Origin: Sandarakinorhabdus sp.
GTDB lineage: Bacteria > Pseudomonadota > Alphaproteobacteria > Sphingomonadales > Sphingomonadaceae
DNA length: 28,174 bases
Reading direction: 5' to 3'
NCBI GenBank assembly: GCA_025458465.1
Contig: JALOSK010000007.1
Location: 1-28,174, forward strand
A program made the position numbers and the translations under genes. Under the pieces are notes generated by a model. That model was not told where the DNA came from. It did not search any database and saw only the letters and a list, made by a program, of their open reading frames with translations. Shown here one piece after another: positions 15,443 to 23,005 of the stretch (the first letter of the stretch is position 1; each line of letters starts with the position of its first letter).

Positions 15443-15495
15443 GGCGTGCCAAAGCCACGCCGTCGAAGCTGTTCGGCTGGGCTGAAGGCCCAGCC
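15443..15495. repeat. Two further perfect hairpins between the YciI gene and ptsP
   Basis: GGCGTG (15443-15448) pairs with CACGCC (15456-15461), and GGCTGGGC (15475-15482) pairs with GCCCAGCC (15488-15495). On the minus strand the first is followed within a few bases by CTTTTCC, so it could help end ptsP transcription. The rest of 15496-15555 is GC-rich with no gene seen. Confidence 0.5.
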
Positions 15496-15555
15496 GCCAG
15501 CCCGGCCGAGCTTGCGCCTGTCGGCGCGCGGCACGCGCGCACGTGGCGCGGCGCC

Positions 15556-17820
15556 CTAAAACGCCAGCCCCTGCCGTTTCGCCATGCTGGACAATTCGGC
15601 GCGGATATTCACGCCCGGCATCGCCAGCCATTCCAGAATCGCGTCCGACACCGGTTCCAGCGTGGCAGATCGGATCATCGCCTTGATCGGCCCGATGCCG
15701 GCCGGCGTGATCGACAGGCGCTCGACGCCCAGCGCGATCAGCGCCAGCGCTTCCAGCGGGCGGCCGCCCATCTCGCCGCACACCGTGACGGGCACATCAT
15801 GGCCGGCGGCGGCACACACGATGCGGCGGATCACGCGCAGGATGGCGGGTGACAGCCAGTCATAGCGATCGGCAAGGCGCGGGTTGGCACGATCGGCGGC
15901 GAACAGGAACTGCGTCAGATCATTGGTGCCGACCGAAACGAAATCGGTCATCGGCAGCAGCAGATCGAGCTGTTCGATCAGCGCCGGCACCTCGATCATG
16001 GCGCCATAGAGGATTTCGGTGGGCACAGGCCGGCCGGTGCTGATCAACCGTTCCTTCTGGGCTTCCACCAGGCTGCGCGCCTCGGCAAATTCCCAGGGTT
16101 CGGAAATCATCGGGAACATCACCGAAAGGGTGCGCCCGGCGGCGGCCTCCAGCAGGGCGCGGGCCTGCACCTTCATCAGGCCGGAACGGCCCAGGGCCAG
16201 GCGCAGCGCGCGCCAGCCCATCGCCGGGTTCTCGTCCTCCTCGCCTTCGGCCGCCAGATAGGGCACCGCCTTGTCGCCGCCGATGTCGACGGTGCGGAAC
16301 ACCACCGGCTTTTCCCCGGCGGCATCCAGCACGGCCTTGTACAGCCCCTGCTGGCGTTCACGCCGGGGCAGGGTGGCCGAAACCAGGAACTGGAATTCGG
16401 TGCGGAACAGGCCGATGCCATCGGCGCCAGACAGCGCGATGGCGGCCGCATCGTCCACCAGGCCGGCGTTCATGAACAGGCTGATCTCCCGGCCATCCTT
16501 CGAAATGGCGGGCAGATCGCGCACCTTGGCCCATTCTTCGGCCTGGCGCGCCTTCAGCGCCCGCATCGCCTGATAGGATTTGATGGTGGCCGCCGTTGGC
16601 CGCACCAGCAACGCACCGTTGCCGGCATCGACGATCAGTTCATCGCCATCATTCACCTGGCCGAACAGCTGGTCCACGCGGCCCAGCACCGGCACGCCCA
16701 TGGCGCGCGCCACGATGATGACGTGCGCGGTCAGGCTGCCTTCCTCCAGCACCACGCCCTTCAGGAAGCGCTTGTCGTACTCCAGCAGTTCCGCCGGGCC
16801 CAGGTTGCGGGCGATCAGTATGGCATCGGCCTTCAGGCCGCTTTGTGCGGCCGTGCCCAGTTGGCCTGAAAGGATGCGCAACAGCCGGTTCGACAGGTCA
16901 TCAAGGTCCGAAAGCCGTTCGCGCAGATAGGGATCATCGATGGAGCGCAGGCGCAGCCGGTTGCGCGACTGCACGCGCTCCACGGCCGCCTCGGCGGTCA
17001 GCCCGGTCTCGATCGCCTCGTTGATGCGGCGCGCCCAGCCTTCGTCATAGGCGAACATCTTGTAGGTCTCGAGGATCTCGTGATGATCGGTGCCGGCAAC
17101 GAATTCGGATTGGCCCATCATCGTGTCGATCTGCTCGCGCATGCGGCGGAAGGCATCGACAAGGCGGGCGCGTTCGGTGTCGGTATCATCGGCCACCGTG
17201 TGTTCCACCACCACGCGCGGCTGGTGGAACACCGCAAGGCCGCGCGCCAGGCCATCCACCAGCTTCAGGCCATTCAGGCGCACCGGGCCGCTGTTGGCGG
17301 CGCGCAGCTTTGCGGCCTGGGCATCATCCACCAGCCCGGCGCTGTGGATCAGTTCCGAAAGCACCATGCCAACAGTTTGCAGCGCCTCGATCTCCACCTC
17401 GTCATAGGCGCGCGTGTCGCGGTGCTGCACGGCCAGAACGCCGATGGCCGCCTCACGGCGCACGATCGGCACGCCGCAGAAACTGTGAAACGCCTCTTCC
17501 CCGGTTTCCGGGCGATAGGCGAAATCCGGGTGGGCGCGCGCTTCGGCCAGCGCCAGTGGTTCGCGGCTGGCGGCGATGGTGCCCACCAGGCCCTGGCCCA
17601 TCGAAAGCCGGGTGACATGGACGGCCGATTGCGCAAGGCCGAAGGTGGCATAAAGCTCCAGCAGCCCATCGCGCAGCAGGTAGATGGAGGCGACCTCGCT
17701 GTTCAGTTCGGCGGCGACGATCTTCACCACCTGGTTCAACTTGGCCTGCGCGCCCGTCTTGGCCGCCATCACATCGTGCAGGCGGCGCAAGATCTTGCGG
17801 GCGGCGCTGGCGGGCGGCAT
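15556..17820 (-). CDS. ptsP: PtsP, nitrogen-PTS enzyme I (PEP-protein phosphotransferase with GAF domain)
   Basis: Enzyme I-Ntr autophosphorylates from PEP and passes phosphate to NPr and EIIA-Ntr, a regulatory relay without sugar transport. The protein has 754 aa, as expected. An N-terminal GAF domain (about 10-160) is followed by the enzyme I N-terminal region. The phosphohistidine domain has His366 in G-S-L-T-A-H-V-I-I-V-A-R-A-M-G. The TIM-barrel PEP-binding domain has D-G-I-G-L-F-R-T-E-F, F-R-T-V-D-I-G-G-D-K, S-V-G-T-N-D-L-T-Q and the catalytic V-C-G-E-M-G near 700. The ATG overlaps the upstream stop by one base (TGATG). It is the last gene of the lysC operon; prfA, often next in related genomes, is absent. 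Confidence 0.95.
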   Translation of the reverse strand: MPPASAARKILRRLHDVMAAKTGAQAKLNQVVKIVAAELNSEVASIYLLRDGLLELYATFGLAQSAVHVTRLSMGQGLVGTIAASREPLALAEARAHPDFAYRPETGEEAFHSFCGVPIVRREAAIGVLAVQHRDTRAYDEVEIEALQTVGMVLSELIHSAGLVDDAQAAKLRAANSGPVRLNGLKLVDGLARGLAVFHQPRVVVEHTVADDTDTERARLVDAFRRMREQIDTMMGQSEFVAGTDHHEILETYKMFAYDEGWARRINEAIETGLTAEAAVERVQSRNRLRLRSIDDPYLRERLSDLDDLSNRLLRILSGQLGTAAQSGLKADAILIARNLGPAELLEYDKRFLKGVVLEEGSLTAHVIIVARAMGVPVLGRVDQLFGQVNDGDELIVDAGNGALLVRPTAATIKSYQAMRALKARQAEEWAKVRDLPAISKDGREISLFMNAGLVDDAAAIALSGADGIGLFRTEFQFLVSATLPRRERQQGLYKAVLDAAGEKPVVFRTVDIGGDKAVPYLAAEGEEDENPAMGWRALRLALGRSGLMKVQARALLEAAAGRTLSVMFPMISEPWEFAEARSLVEAQKERLISTGRPVPTEILYGAMIEVPALIEQLDLLLPMTDFVSVGTNDLTQFLFAADRANPRLADRYDWLSPAILRVIRRIVCAAAGHDVPVTVCGEMGGRPLEALALIALGVERLSITPAGIGPIKAMIRSATLEPVSDAILEWLAMPGVNIRAELSSMAKRQGLAF

Positions 17821-18848
17821 CAGGCAGCAGCCTCACGCGCGAAGCGGCGGGCAAGCGCGACTTCGGCTTCCGCCACCAGTTCGTCGATGATGTCGGCCAC
17901 CGGCTGCACCTTGGTGACCATGCCCACCGATTGCCCGGCCATCAGGCTGCCGTTCTCCACGTCGCCTTCCACCACGGCGCGGCGCAAGGCACCGGCCCAG
18001 TAATGCTCGATCGCCAGCTGCCCGGCGGCCAGGTCCATCTCGCCGCGGTCAACCGCTTCGGCCACCTCGCGCTGGCGGGCATTGAAGGCCTCGCTGCCGG
18101 CATTCTTCAGGGCGCGCACCGGGATCACCGGCAGGCGCGGATCGATCTGCACGCTGGACAGCGCATCGCGGGCGCTGGCCCGCACGAAGGCGGCCTTGAA
18201 CTTCTCGTGCGCGACGCTTTCGGCAGCGGCGGCAAAGCGCGTGCCCAGCTGCACACCCGAAGCGCCCATTTCCAGATAGGCGGCAATGGCGTTGCCGCGC
18301 CCGATGCCGCCGGCCACGAACACCGGCACATCGGTGATGGCCGGCAATATTTCCTGCGCCAGCACCGTAAGGCTCACGGGCCCGATATGGCCGCCGGCTT
18401 CCGAACCTTCGATGATGATGGCATCCACGCCCGAACGCACCAGCTTCTTCGCCAGCGCGGCGGTGGGCGCAAAGCACATCAGTTTCGCGCCGAACGCCTT
18501 GATGGCGGTGATTGCCGGGCCGGGTGGCAGGCCGCCGGCCAGCACGACATGGCTGACATTCTGGCGCGCGCATACCTGGATCAGTTCATCCAGCTGCGGG
18601 TGCAGGGTGATCAGGTTGACGCCGAACGGCTTGCTGGTGAGTGCGCGGGTCGCGGCGATTTCCGCTTCCAGCAGCGCCGGCGGCATCGATCCGCAAGCAA
18701 TCACGCCAAAGCCGCCGGCGTTGGAAATGGCCGAAACGAGGTTGCGTTCCGAAACCCAGGTCATCGCGCCGGCCATGATGGCATGGCGGGTGCCCAGGAA
18801 GGCGCGGCCCTTGGCCGATGCGGCGTCAAGATGCGGAGTGGCGGTCAT
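17820..18848 (-). CDS. Nitronate monooxygenase family flavoprotein
   Basis: A 342-aa FMN-binding TIM-barrel protein of the nitronate monooxygenase/2-nitropropane dioxygenase family, which also includes FabK-type enoyl-ACP reductases. Motifs are A-G-A-M-T-W-V-S (26-33), A-G-G-F-G-V-I-A (44-51), the hallmark E-G-S-E-A-G-G-H-I-G-P with catalytic-type His154, V-A-G-G-I-G-R-G-N-A and G-A-S-G-V-Q-L-G-T-R-F. Its substrate cannot be told from sequence. The ATG overlaps the lysC stop as ATGA and its own stop overlaps the ptsP start, so it is embedded in the lysC-ptsP operon. Confidence 0.88.
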   Translation of the reverse strand: MTATPHLDAASAKGRAFLGTRHAIMAGAMTWVSERNLVSAISNAGGFGVIACGSMPPALLEAEIAATRALTSKPFGVNLITLHPQLDELIQVCARQNVSHVVLAGGLPPGPAITAIKAFGAKLMCFAPTAALAKKLVRSGVDAIIIEGSEAGGHIGPVSLTVLAQEILPAITDVPVFVAGGIGRGNAIAAYLEMGASGVQLGTRFAAAAESVAHEKFKAAFVRASARDALSSVQIDPRLPVIPVRALKNAGSEAFNARQREVAEAVDRGEMDLAAGQLAIEHYWAGALRRAVVEGDVENGSLMAGQSVGMVTKVQPVADIIDELVAEAEVALARRFAREAAA

Positions 18849-19975
18849 GCTGCGCCGGCCTCCGGCGCGGTTTCCACTGGCGCATCAAGCCCATAGGCGG
18901 TGTGCAGCACGCGCACGGCCAGCTCCACATAATCCTGCGGGATCAGCACGCTCACCTTGATCTCCGATGTGGTGATGGCCTGGATGTTGATGCCGCGGCT
19001 GGCCAGCGCCCGGAACATGGTGGCGGCCACCCCGGCATGGCTCTTCATGCCGACGCCCACCACCGAAATCTTCGCCACGTCGTCATCGGCCAGCAGCGCT
19101 GCAAAGCCGATGGCGTCCTTGGCCTTTTCCAGCACATCGAGGCTGGCCGGCAATTGCGCGCGCGGGACGGTGAAGGTCAGCGTCACCTTGGCCTCGTTGC
19201 GGTCGGCCACCACGCCGGCGATCAGTTCGCGTTCCATCTCGTCATCCTCGTCAACCACCAGCGTGCCGGGCGCGTCCGAGAAGCTCGACAGCACCTGCAC
19301 CACCACCTTTTCCTTCATGGCCAGTTCCACCGACCGTGTCTGCAGCACCTTGGCCCCCACGCTGGCCAGTTCCAGCATCTCCTCGTAGGTGATCTTCATC
19401 AGCTTGCGCGCCCGGGGCACGATGCGCGGATCGGTGGTGTAGACCCCATCGACATCGGTGTAGATATCACATCTGTCGGCCTTCAGCGCGGCTGCCAGTG
19501 CCACAGCCGACGTGTCCGATCCGCCGCGCCCCAGGGTCGTCACCCGATTGTCACCGGTCAACCCCTGGAAGCCCGGCACCACGGCCACGGCGCCGCTTGC
19601 CATGCTGGCCAGGATGGCGCCGGTGTCGATATCCTCGATGCGTGCCACCCCGTGCGCGCTTGATGTGCGGATTGGCAGCTGCCAGCCCAGCCAGCTGCGC
19701 GCCGGCACGCCCAGCGCCTGCAGGGTGATGGCGAGGAGGCCCGAGGTGATCTGCTCACCGGCCGCCACCACCACATCATATTCCGCCGGATCGGCCAGCG
19801 GGCTGGCCTCCCGGCAATAGCCGACCAGCCGGTCCGTCTCGCCGGCCATGGCGGAGACGACGACCGCCACCTCGTTGCCGGCCTCCACCTCGCGTTTCAC
19901 CCGCGCGGCGACGTTGCGAATCCGCTCCGTCCCCGCCATCGAGGTGCCGCCGAATTTCATGACGATGCGGGCCAT
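18845..19975 (-). CDS. lysC: Aspartate kinase LysC, with most of the first ACT domain apparently missing
   Basis: This kinase phosphorylates aspartate, the first step to lysine, threonine, methionine and diaminopimelate. The protein has 376 aa; close relatives have about 405-420. The catalytic domain is complete: K-F-G-G-T-S (7-12), G-E-Q-I-T-S-G-L (73-80), T-T-L-G-R-G-G-S-D-T-S-A (146-157) and Y-T-D-V-D-G-V-Y-T-T-D-P (172-183). The second ACT domain is present: K-I-S-V-V-G-V-G-M (302-310) and S-E-I-K-V-S-V-L-I (337-345). Between A-K-V-T-L-T (262-267) and F-T-V-P (268-271), the usual stretch of about 40 residues with D-R-P-G and the I-N-V-D-M-I strand is gone, in frame. The ATG has AAGGAAC upstream, inside a tandem-duplicated leader. 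Feedback control is probably altered. Confidence 0.94.
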   Translation of the reverse strand: MARIVMKFGGTSMAGTERIRNVAARVKREVEAGNEVAVVVSAMAGETDRLVGYCREASPLADPAEYDVVVAAGEQITSGLLAITLQALGVPARSWLGWQLPIRTSSAHGVARIEDIDTGAILASMASGAVAVVPGFQGLTGDNRVTTLGRGGSDTSAVALAAALKADRCDIYTDVDGVYTTDPRIVPRARKLMKITYEEMLELASVGAKVLQTRSVELAMKEKVVVQVLSSFSDAPGTLVVDEDDEMERELIAGVVADRNEAKVTLTFTVPRAQLPASLDVLEKAKDAIGFAALLADDDVAKISVVGVGMKSHAGVAATMFRALASRGINIQAITTSEIKVSVLIPQDYVELAVRVLHTAYGLDAPVETAPEAGAA

Positions 19976-19977
19976 GG

Positions 19978-20090
19978 GTGGCCTGTTCCTTCAACCGTGC
20001 GCCAATATTCACCTTGCCTGATAGGAATGGCGCGTGGCCTGTTCCTTCAACCGTGCGCCAATATTCACCTTGCCTGATAGGAATGGCGCG
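19978..20090. repeat. Perfect 56-base tandem duplication in the lysC leader
   Basis: Bases 19979-20034 are repeated exactly at 20035-20090. The match extends one base left, so the two 57-base copies share base 20034. The repeat begins right at the lysC start region and each copy carries the lysC-type Shine-Dalgarno (GAAGGAAC on the minus strand) and a TATCAG hexamer. No mismatch is seen, so the event looks recent or is maintained. Confidence 0.95.
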
Positions 20091-20102
20091 GGGCATTGGC
20101 AA
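20074..20102 (-). promoter_or_regulatory. Candidate promoter of the lysC operon
   Basis: On the minus strand TTGCCA (20097-20102) and TATCAG (20074-20079) are 17 bases apart. The -10 lies in the outer copy of the tandem duplication. The inner copy repeats TATCAG but lacks a good -35, so only the outer copy looks like a full promoter. Confidence 0.4.
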
Positions 20103-20131
20103 GCGAGCGCTCCACCATAGAGGCAACGATC

Positions 20132-20881
20132 ATGTCGCCAGCAACTGCCGATGCCGCCAGCATCAACCCCGATGAAGCCGCGTTCTTCGGCGCGCTGGCC
20201 GGCGACTGGTGGAACCCCAGGGGCACATCGGCAATGCTGCACCGGATCACGCCGGTGCGGGTGGCGCACATCCGCGAACTGGCCGTGGCGCATTTCGGCC
20301 GCCAGCCGAAAAGCCGCCGGCCGCTGGCGGGCCTTGCCGCACTGGATGTCGGCTGCGGCGCTGGCCTGATGGCCGAGCCGTTGGCGCGCATGGGTGCTGC
20401 CGTCACCGCCATCGACGCCGCACCGGAAAACATCGCCGCCGCCACTGCCCATGCCGAAGCCGGCGGGCTGGCCATCGATTATCGCTGCGTCGCGGTGGAG
20501 GACCTTGCCGCCACTGGCGCGCAATTTGATCTCGTCACCTGCCTCGAAGTGGTCGAACATGTGGCGGGGCGGGACAGTTTCTTTGCAGCGCTGGCCAGCC
20601 TGCTGAAGCCGGGCGGGCTGGCGGTGTTCTCCACCCCCAATCGCACGCCGGCCAGCTGGGCCGTGGTGATCGCCGGGGCCGAATATGTCACCCGCAGCAT
20701 CCCCAGGGGCGCGCACGACTGGAACCGCTTCTTCACGCCGGCCGAGCTGGCCGAAGCGCTCACCCACGCCGGCCTGACGCCAGGCCAGCCGGCCGGGCTC
20801 GGTTGGCGGCCGGGCAAGGGCTTTCACATCAGCGGTGATGTGGCGGTGAACTATTTCCTGCCGGCGGTGAAATCGGCCTGA
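20132..20881 (+). CDS. ubiG: UbiG, ubiquinone biosynthesis O-methyltransferase
   Basis: This SAM-dependent enzyme carries out both O-methylations of ubiquinone synthesis. The protein has 249 aa (E. coli 240). It has D-W-W-N-P-R-G near 25-31 and L-H-R-I-T-P-V-R near 36-43, specific to UbiG. SAM motif I is L-D-V-G-C-G-A-G-L (71-79). C-L-E-V-V-E-H-V, L-K-P-G-G-L, F-S-T-P-N-R-T and G-A-E-Y-V-T-R follow; the last is part of the UbiG membrane-lipid interaction segment. G-A-H-D-W-N-R-F and V-N-Y-F-L-P near the end also fit. The ATG at 20132 is preferred over an upstream in-frame TTG inside the repeat region because GAGG precedes it. It is divergent from lysC, an arrangement common in alphaproteobacteria. 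Confidence 0.95.
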   Translation: MSPATADAASINPDEAAFFGALAGDWWNPRGTSAMLHRITPVRVAHIRELAVAHFGRQPKSRRPLAGLAALDVGCGAGLMAEPLARMGAAVTAIDAAPENIAAATAHAEAGGLAIDYRCVAVEDLAATGAQFDLVTCLEVVEHVAGRDSFFAALASLLKPGGLAVFSTPNRTPASWAVVIAGAEYVTRSIPRGAHDWNRFFTPAELAEALTHAGLTPGQPAGLGWRPGKGFHISGDVAVNYFLPAVKSA

Positions 20882-20919
20882 ACCTGTGGCACACTCATCG
20901 CGCAACCGGGGGATGGGCG

Positions 20920-21273
20920 ATGCGCGTGATGGTGCTGGTGAAGGCCACGGCAGACAGTGAGGCTGGTGTCATGCCGGAGGCGTGGTCCAGCGAAATGATG
21001 GCCGCCATGGGCCGGTTCAACGATGAACTGCGCGCCGCCGGCTTGCTGGTGATGGCCGCAGGGCTGGCAGCGTCCAGCGCGGGAAAGCGCGTGGCCTTCG
21101 ATGGTGAAGCGCGTACCGTGATCGATGGCCCGTTTCCCAACCCGCAAGAGTTGGTGGCGGGCTTCTGGTTGTGGGACGTTGCGGACATGGACGCAGCGCT
21201 GGCCTGGGTGAAGCGCTGCCCCAACCCGATGCCGGGGCCCAGCATCATCGAGATCAGGCCGCTGCACCAATAG
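20920..21273 (+). CDS. YCII-related DGPF-domain protein
   Basis: A 117-aa protein of the YCII/DGPF family. It starts M-R-V-M-V-L-V-K-A-T, has a middle F-N-D-E-L-R-A-A-G-L-L (33-43), and contains the family signature V-I-D-G-P-F (67-72) followed by K/Q-E-L-V-A-G-F-W-L-W-D-V (77-87). Such proteins often accompany extracytoplasmic sigma factors, but none is present here. Biochemical function is unknown. GGGGGA lies seven to eight bases before the ATG. It follows ubiG after 38 bases and may be cotranscribed with the VOC and hydrolase genes. Confidence 0.88.
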   Translation: MRVMVLVKATADSEAGVMPEAWSSEMMAAMGRFNDELRAAGLLVMAAGLAASSAGKRVAFDGEARTVIDGPFPNPQELVAGFWLWDVADMDAALAWVKRCPNPMPGPSIIEIRPLHQ

Positions 21274-21326
21274 GCTTGGCGCCACGCGGCGGCTGTGCCA
21301 GCCTTGGCGGCAGGAGGATCGCTGCC

Positions 21327-21845
21327 ATGACAACGCCATTGAAGGGCATTCACCACAGCGCCTATCGCTGCCGTGATGCCGAGCAAACGCGCGCCTTTTA
21401 TGAAGACGTGCTGGGCCTGCCGCTGGCGGCCGTGGTGCAGGAGGAAAAGGAGCCGGGATCGGGCCTGCCCAATCCGTTCGTGCACCTGTTCTTCCGCCTG
21501 CCGGATGGCAATTTCATCGCCTTCTTCGATGCGCCGAACAGCGCGAAGGAGGGCGATTTTGATCTGGCGCACGGCTTTGATCGCCATGTTGCCTTCGAGG
21601 CTGACAGCGAGGAAAAGCTGCTGGCCTGGCGCGACAAGCTGAACGCCGCCGGGGTGCCCTGTTTCGGGCCCATTGATCATGGCTTCGTGAAATCGGTCTA
21701 TTTTGCCGATCCCAATGGTCTGCCCCTGGAAATCACCGCGCGGGTGGCGGCGCACGACGCCATATTGGCCGAAGACGCCAGGACCGCCCATGCTGTCATC
21801 AAGGCATGGTCGGAACGCAAGGCCGCGAAAGGACAGGCCGCGTGA
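21327..21845 (+). CDS. VOC-superfamily (glyoxalase/bleomycin-resistance/dioxygenase) protein
   Basis: A 172-aa vicinal oxygen chelate protein. Two beta-alpha-beta-beta-beta units are visible: G-I-H-H-S-A-Y-R-C (7-15) with F-Y-E-D-V-L-G-L-P (24-32), and D-R-H-V-A-F-E-A (85-92) with Y-F-A-D-P-N-G-L-P-L-E-I-T (125-137). His9 or His10, His87 and Glu135 fall where a two-His-one-Glu metal site is expected, so it may be an active metalloenzyme. Substrate unknown. AGGAGG lies eight to nine bases before the ATG. Its stop overlaps the next gene start as GTGA, pointing to coupled expression with the hydrolase. Confidence 0.87.
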   Translation: MTTPLKGIHHSAYRCRDAEQTRAFYEDVLGLPLAAVVQEEKEPGSGLPNPFVHLFFRLPDGNFIAFFDAPNSAKEGDFDLAHGFDRHVAFEADSEEKLLAWRDKLNAAGVPCFGPIDHGFVKSVYFADPNGLPLEITARVAAHDAILAEDARTAHAVIKAWSERKAAKGQAA

Positions 21846-23005
21846 GTTACACCCGCACGCCGCTGCTGATTGCCTTTCGCGAGGCGGTGGGCCTGCGCGA
21901 CACCTATGGCGGCATCGATGGCGTGGTGGCGTTGCAGGCGCATCATCTGAAGCCCGATGCGCCGTCGGACACCATCGTCATCTTCATGCACCCGATGGGC
22001 ATCATGCATTATCTGCCACTGCCCGGCGCGCTGGCAGACGCCGGCATCCACGTGCTCACGGCCGTCTCGCGCTATCCCAACAATGATTCGGCGCTGATCA
22101 TGGAGAAGGTGGCGGTCGATCTGGGCCGCTGGGTGGCGCACGCCCGCGAGGTGCTGGGTTACAGCAAGGTGGTGCTGGCCGGCTGGTCAGGCGGCGGCAG
22201 CCTGGCGCTGTTCTACCAGGCCGAAGCGGCTGACCCGCAGATCACCCACACGCCGGCGGGTGAGGCCTTCCCGATGGCAGAGGCCAAGCTGCCGCCGGTG
22301 GATGGCATCATGCTGCTGGCCGCGCACGTGTCCCGCGCGCAGACGTTGACCGAATGGCTGGATGCGTCGGTGAGCGACGAGGCCGGGCCGGTGCGCGACC
22401 CGAAGTGGAATCTGTACAGCCCGGAAGCACCGCAGCCACCCTATTCATCCGATTTCCTCGCCGACTATGCCGCGCGGCAGGTGGCCCGGTCCAACCGCAT
22501 CACCGCCTGGGCACAAGCAACGCTGGCCGAACTGAAGGCCCGCGAAGGCCCGCATGCCGAACGCGCCTTCATCGTGCATGGCACCATGGCGGCGCCGTGC
22601 TGGCTCGATCCGGCGGTGGATGCCAATGATCGCCAGCCGGGCCGCTGCTATCTGGGCGATCCCCGGCTGATCAATGACAGCCCCGGCGGGCTGGGCCGCT
22701 TCACCACGCTCCGATCATGGCTGTCGCAGTGGAGCCTGAAATCCAACGCCTGTTCATTGAAGGTTGGGCACCGCATCCGTGTGCCGGTGCTGGTGGTGGG
22801 CAACACGGCGGATGATGCCTGCACCCCCAGCCACACGCAGCGGCTGTTCGATTGCGTGATGAATGCCCCCAGCCGCGAACTGCAGCTGGTGCACGGCGCA
22901 ACGCATTATTACGCCTTCCAGCCCGATCACCTGAAGCGTGCCGCCGGCATCGTCACCGATTGGCTGGCACGGTACGGGTTTCAGCCGGCCTTGCCGCCGT
23001 CATAA
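21842..23005 (+). CDS. Alpha/beta-hydrolase
   Basis: A 387-aa serine hydrolase of the alpha/beta fold. The nucleophile elbow is G-W-S-G-G-G with Ser116. A candidate acid is Asp324 or Asp325 after the strand V-P-V-L-V-V-G-N-T-A, and the likely histidine is His355 in V-H-G-A-T-H-Y-Y. The oxyanion-side strand ends I-F-M-H-P-M-G (48-54). A long insert (about 130-290) forms a lid. The start is the GTG at 21842, overlapping the VOC stop by four bases with AAAGGA nine bases upstream. Its 3' end overlaps the convergent lipoprotein gene by 25 bases. A joint role with the VOC protein, such as cleavage of a ring-opened product, is possible but unproven. Confidence 0.83.
   Translation: MSYTRTPLLIAFREAVGLRDTYGGIDGVVALQAHHLKPDAPSDTIVIFMHPMGIMHYLPLPGALADAGIHVLTAVSRYPNNDSALIMEKVAVDLGRWVAHAREVLGYSKVVLAGWSGGGSLALFYQAEAADPQITHTPAGEAFPMAEAKLPPVDGIMLLAAHVSRAQTLTEWLDASVSDEAGPVRDPKWNLYSPEAPQPPYSSDFLADYAARQVARSNRITAWAQATLAELKAREGPHAERAFIVHGTMAAPCWLDPAVDANDRQPGRCYLGDPRLINDSPGGLGRFTTLRSWLSQWSLKSNACSLKVGHRIRVPVLVVGNTADDACTPSHTQRLFDCVMNAPSRELQLVHGATHYYAFQPDHLKRAAGIVTDWLARYGFQPALPPS

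Noticed and set aside
15271..15555. CRISPR array
   Set aside because: The hairpins differ from each other in sequence and spacing; there are no repeated units separated by constant-length spacers and no cas genes.
19978..20090. Attachment site or transposon target duplication
   Set aside because: The two copies are directly adjacent with no element between them, there is no integrase or transposase, and no tRNA is nearby; a simple tandem duplication explains it.
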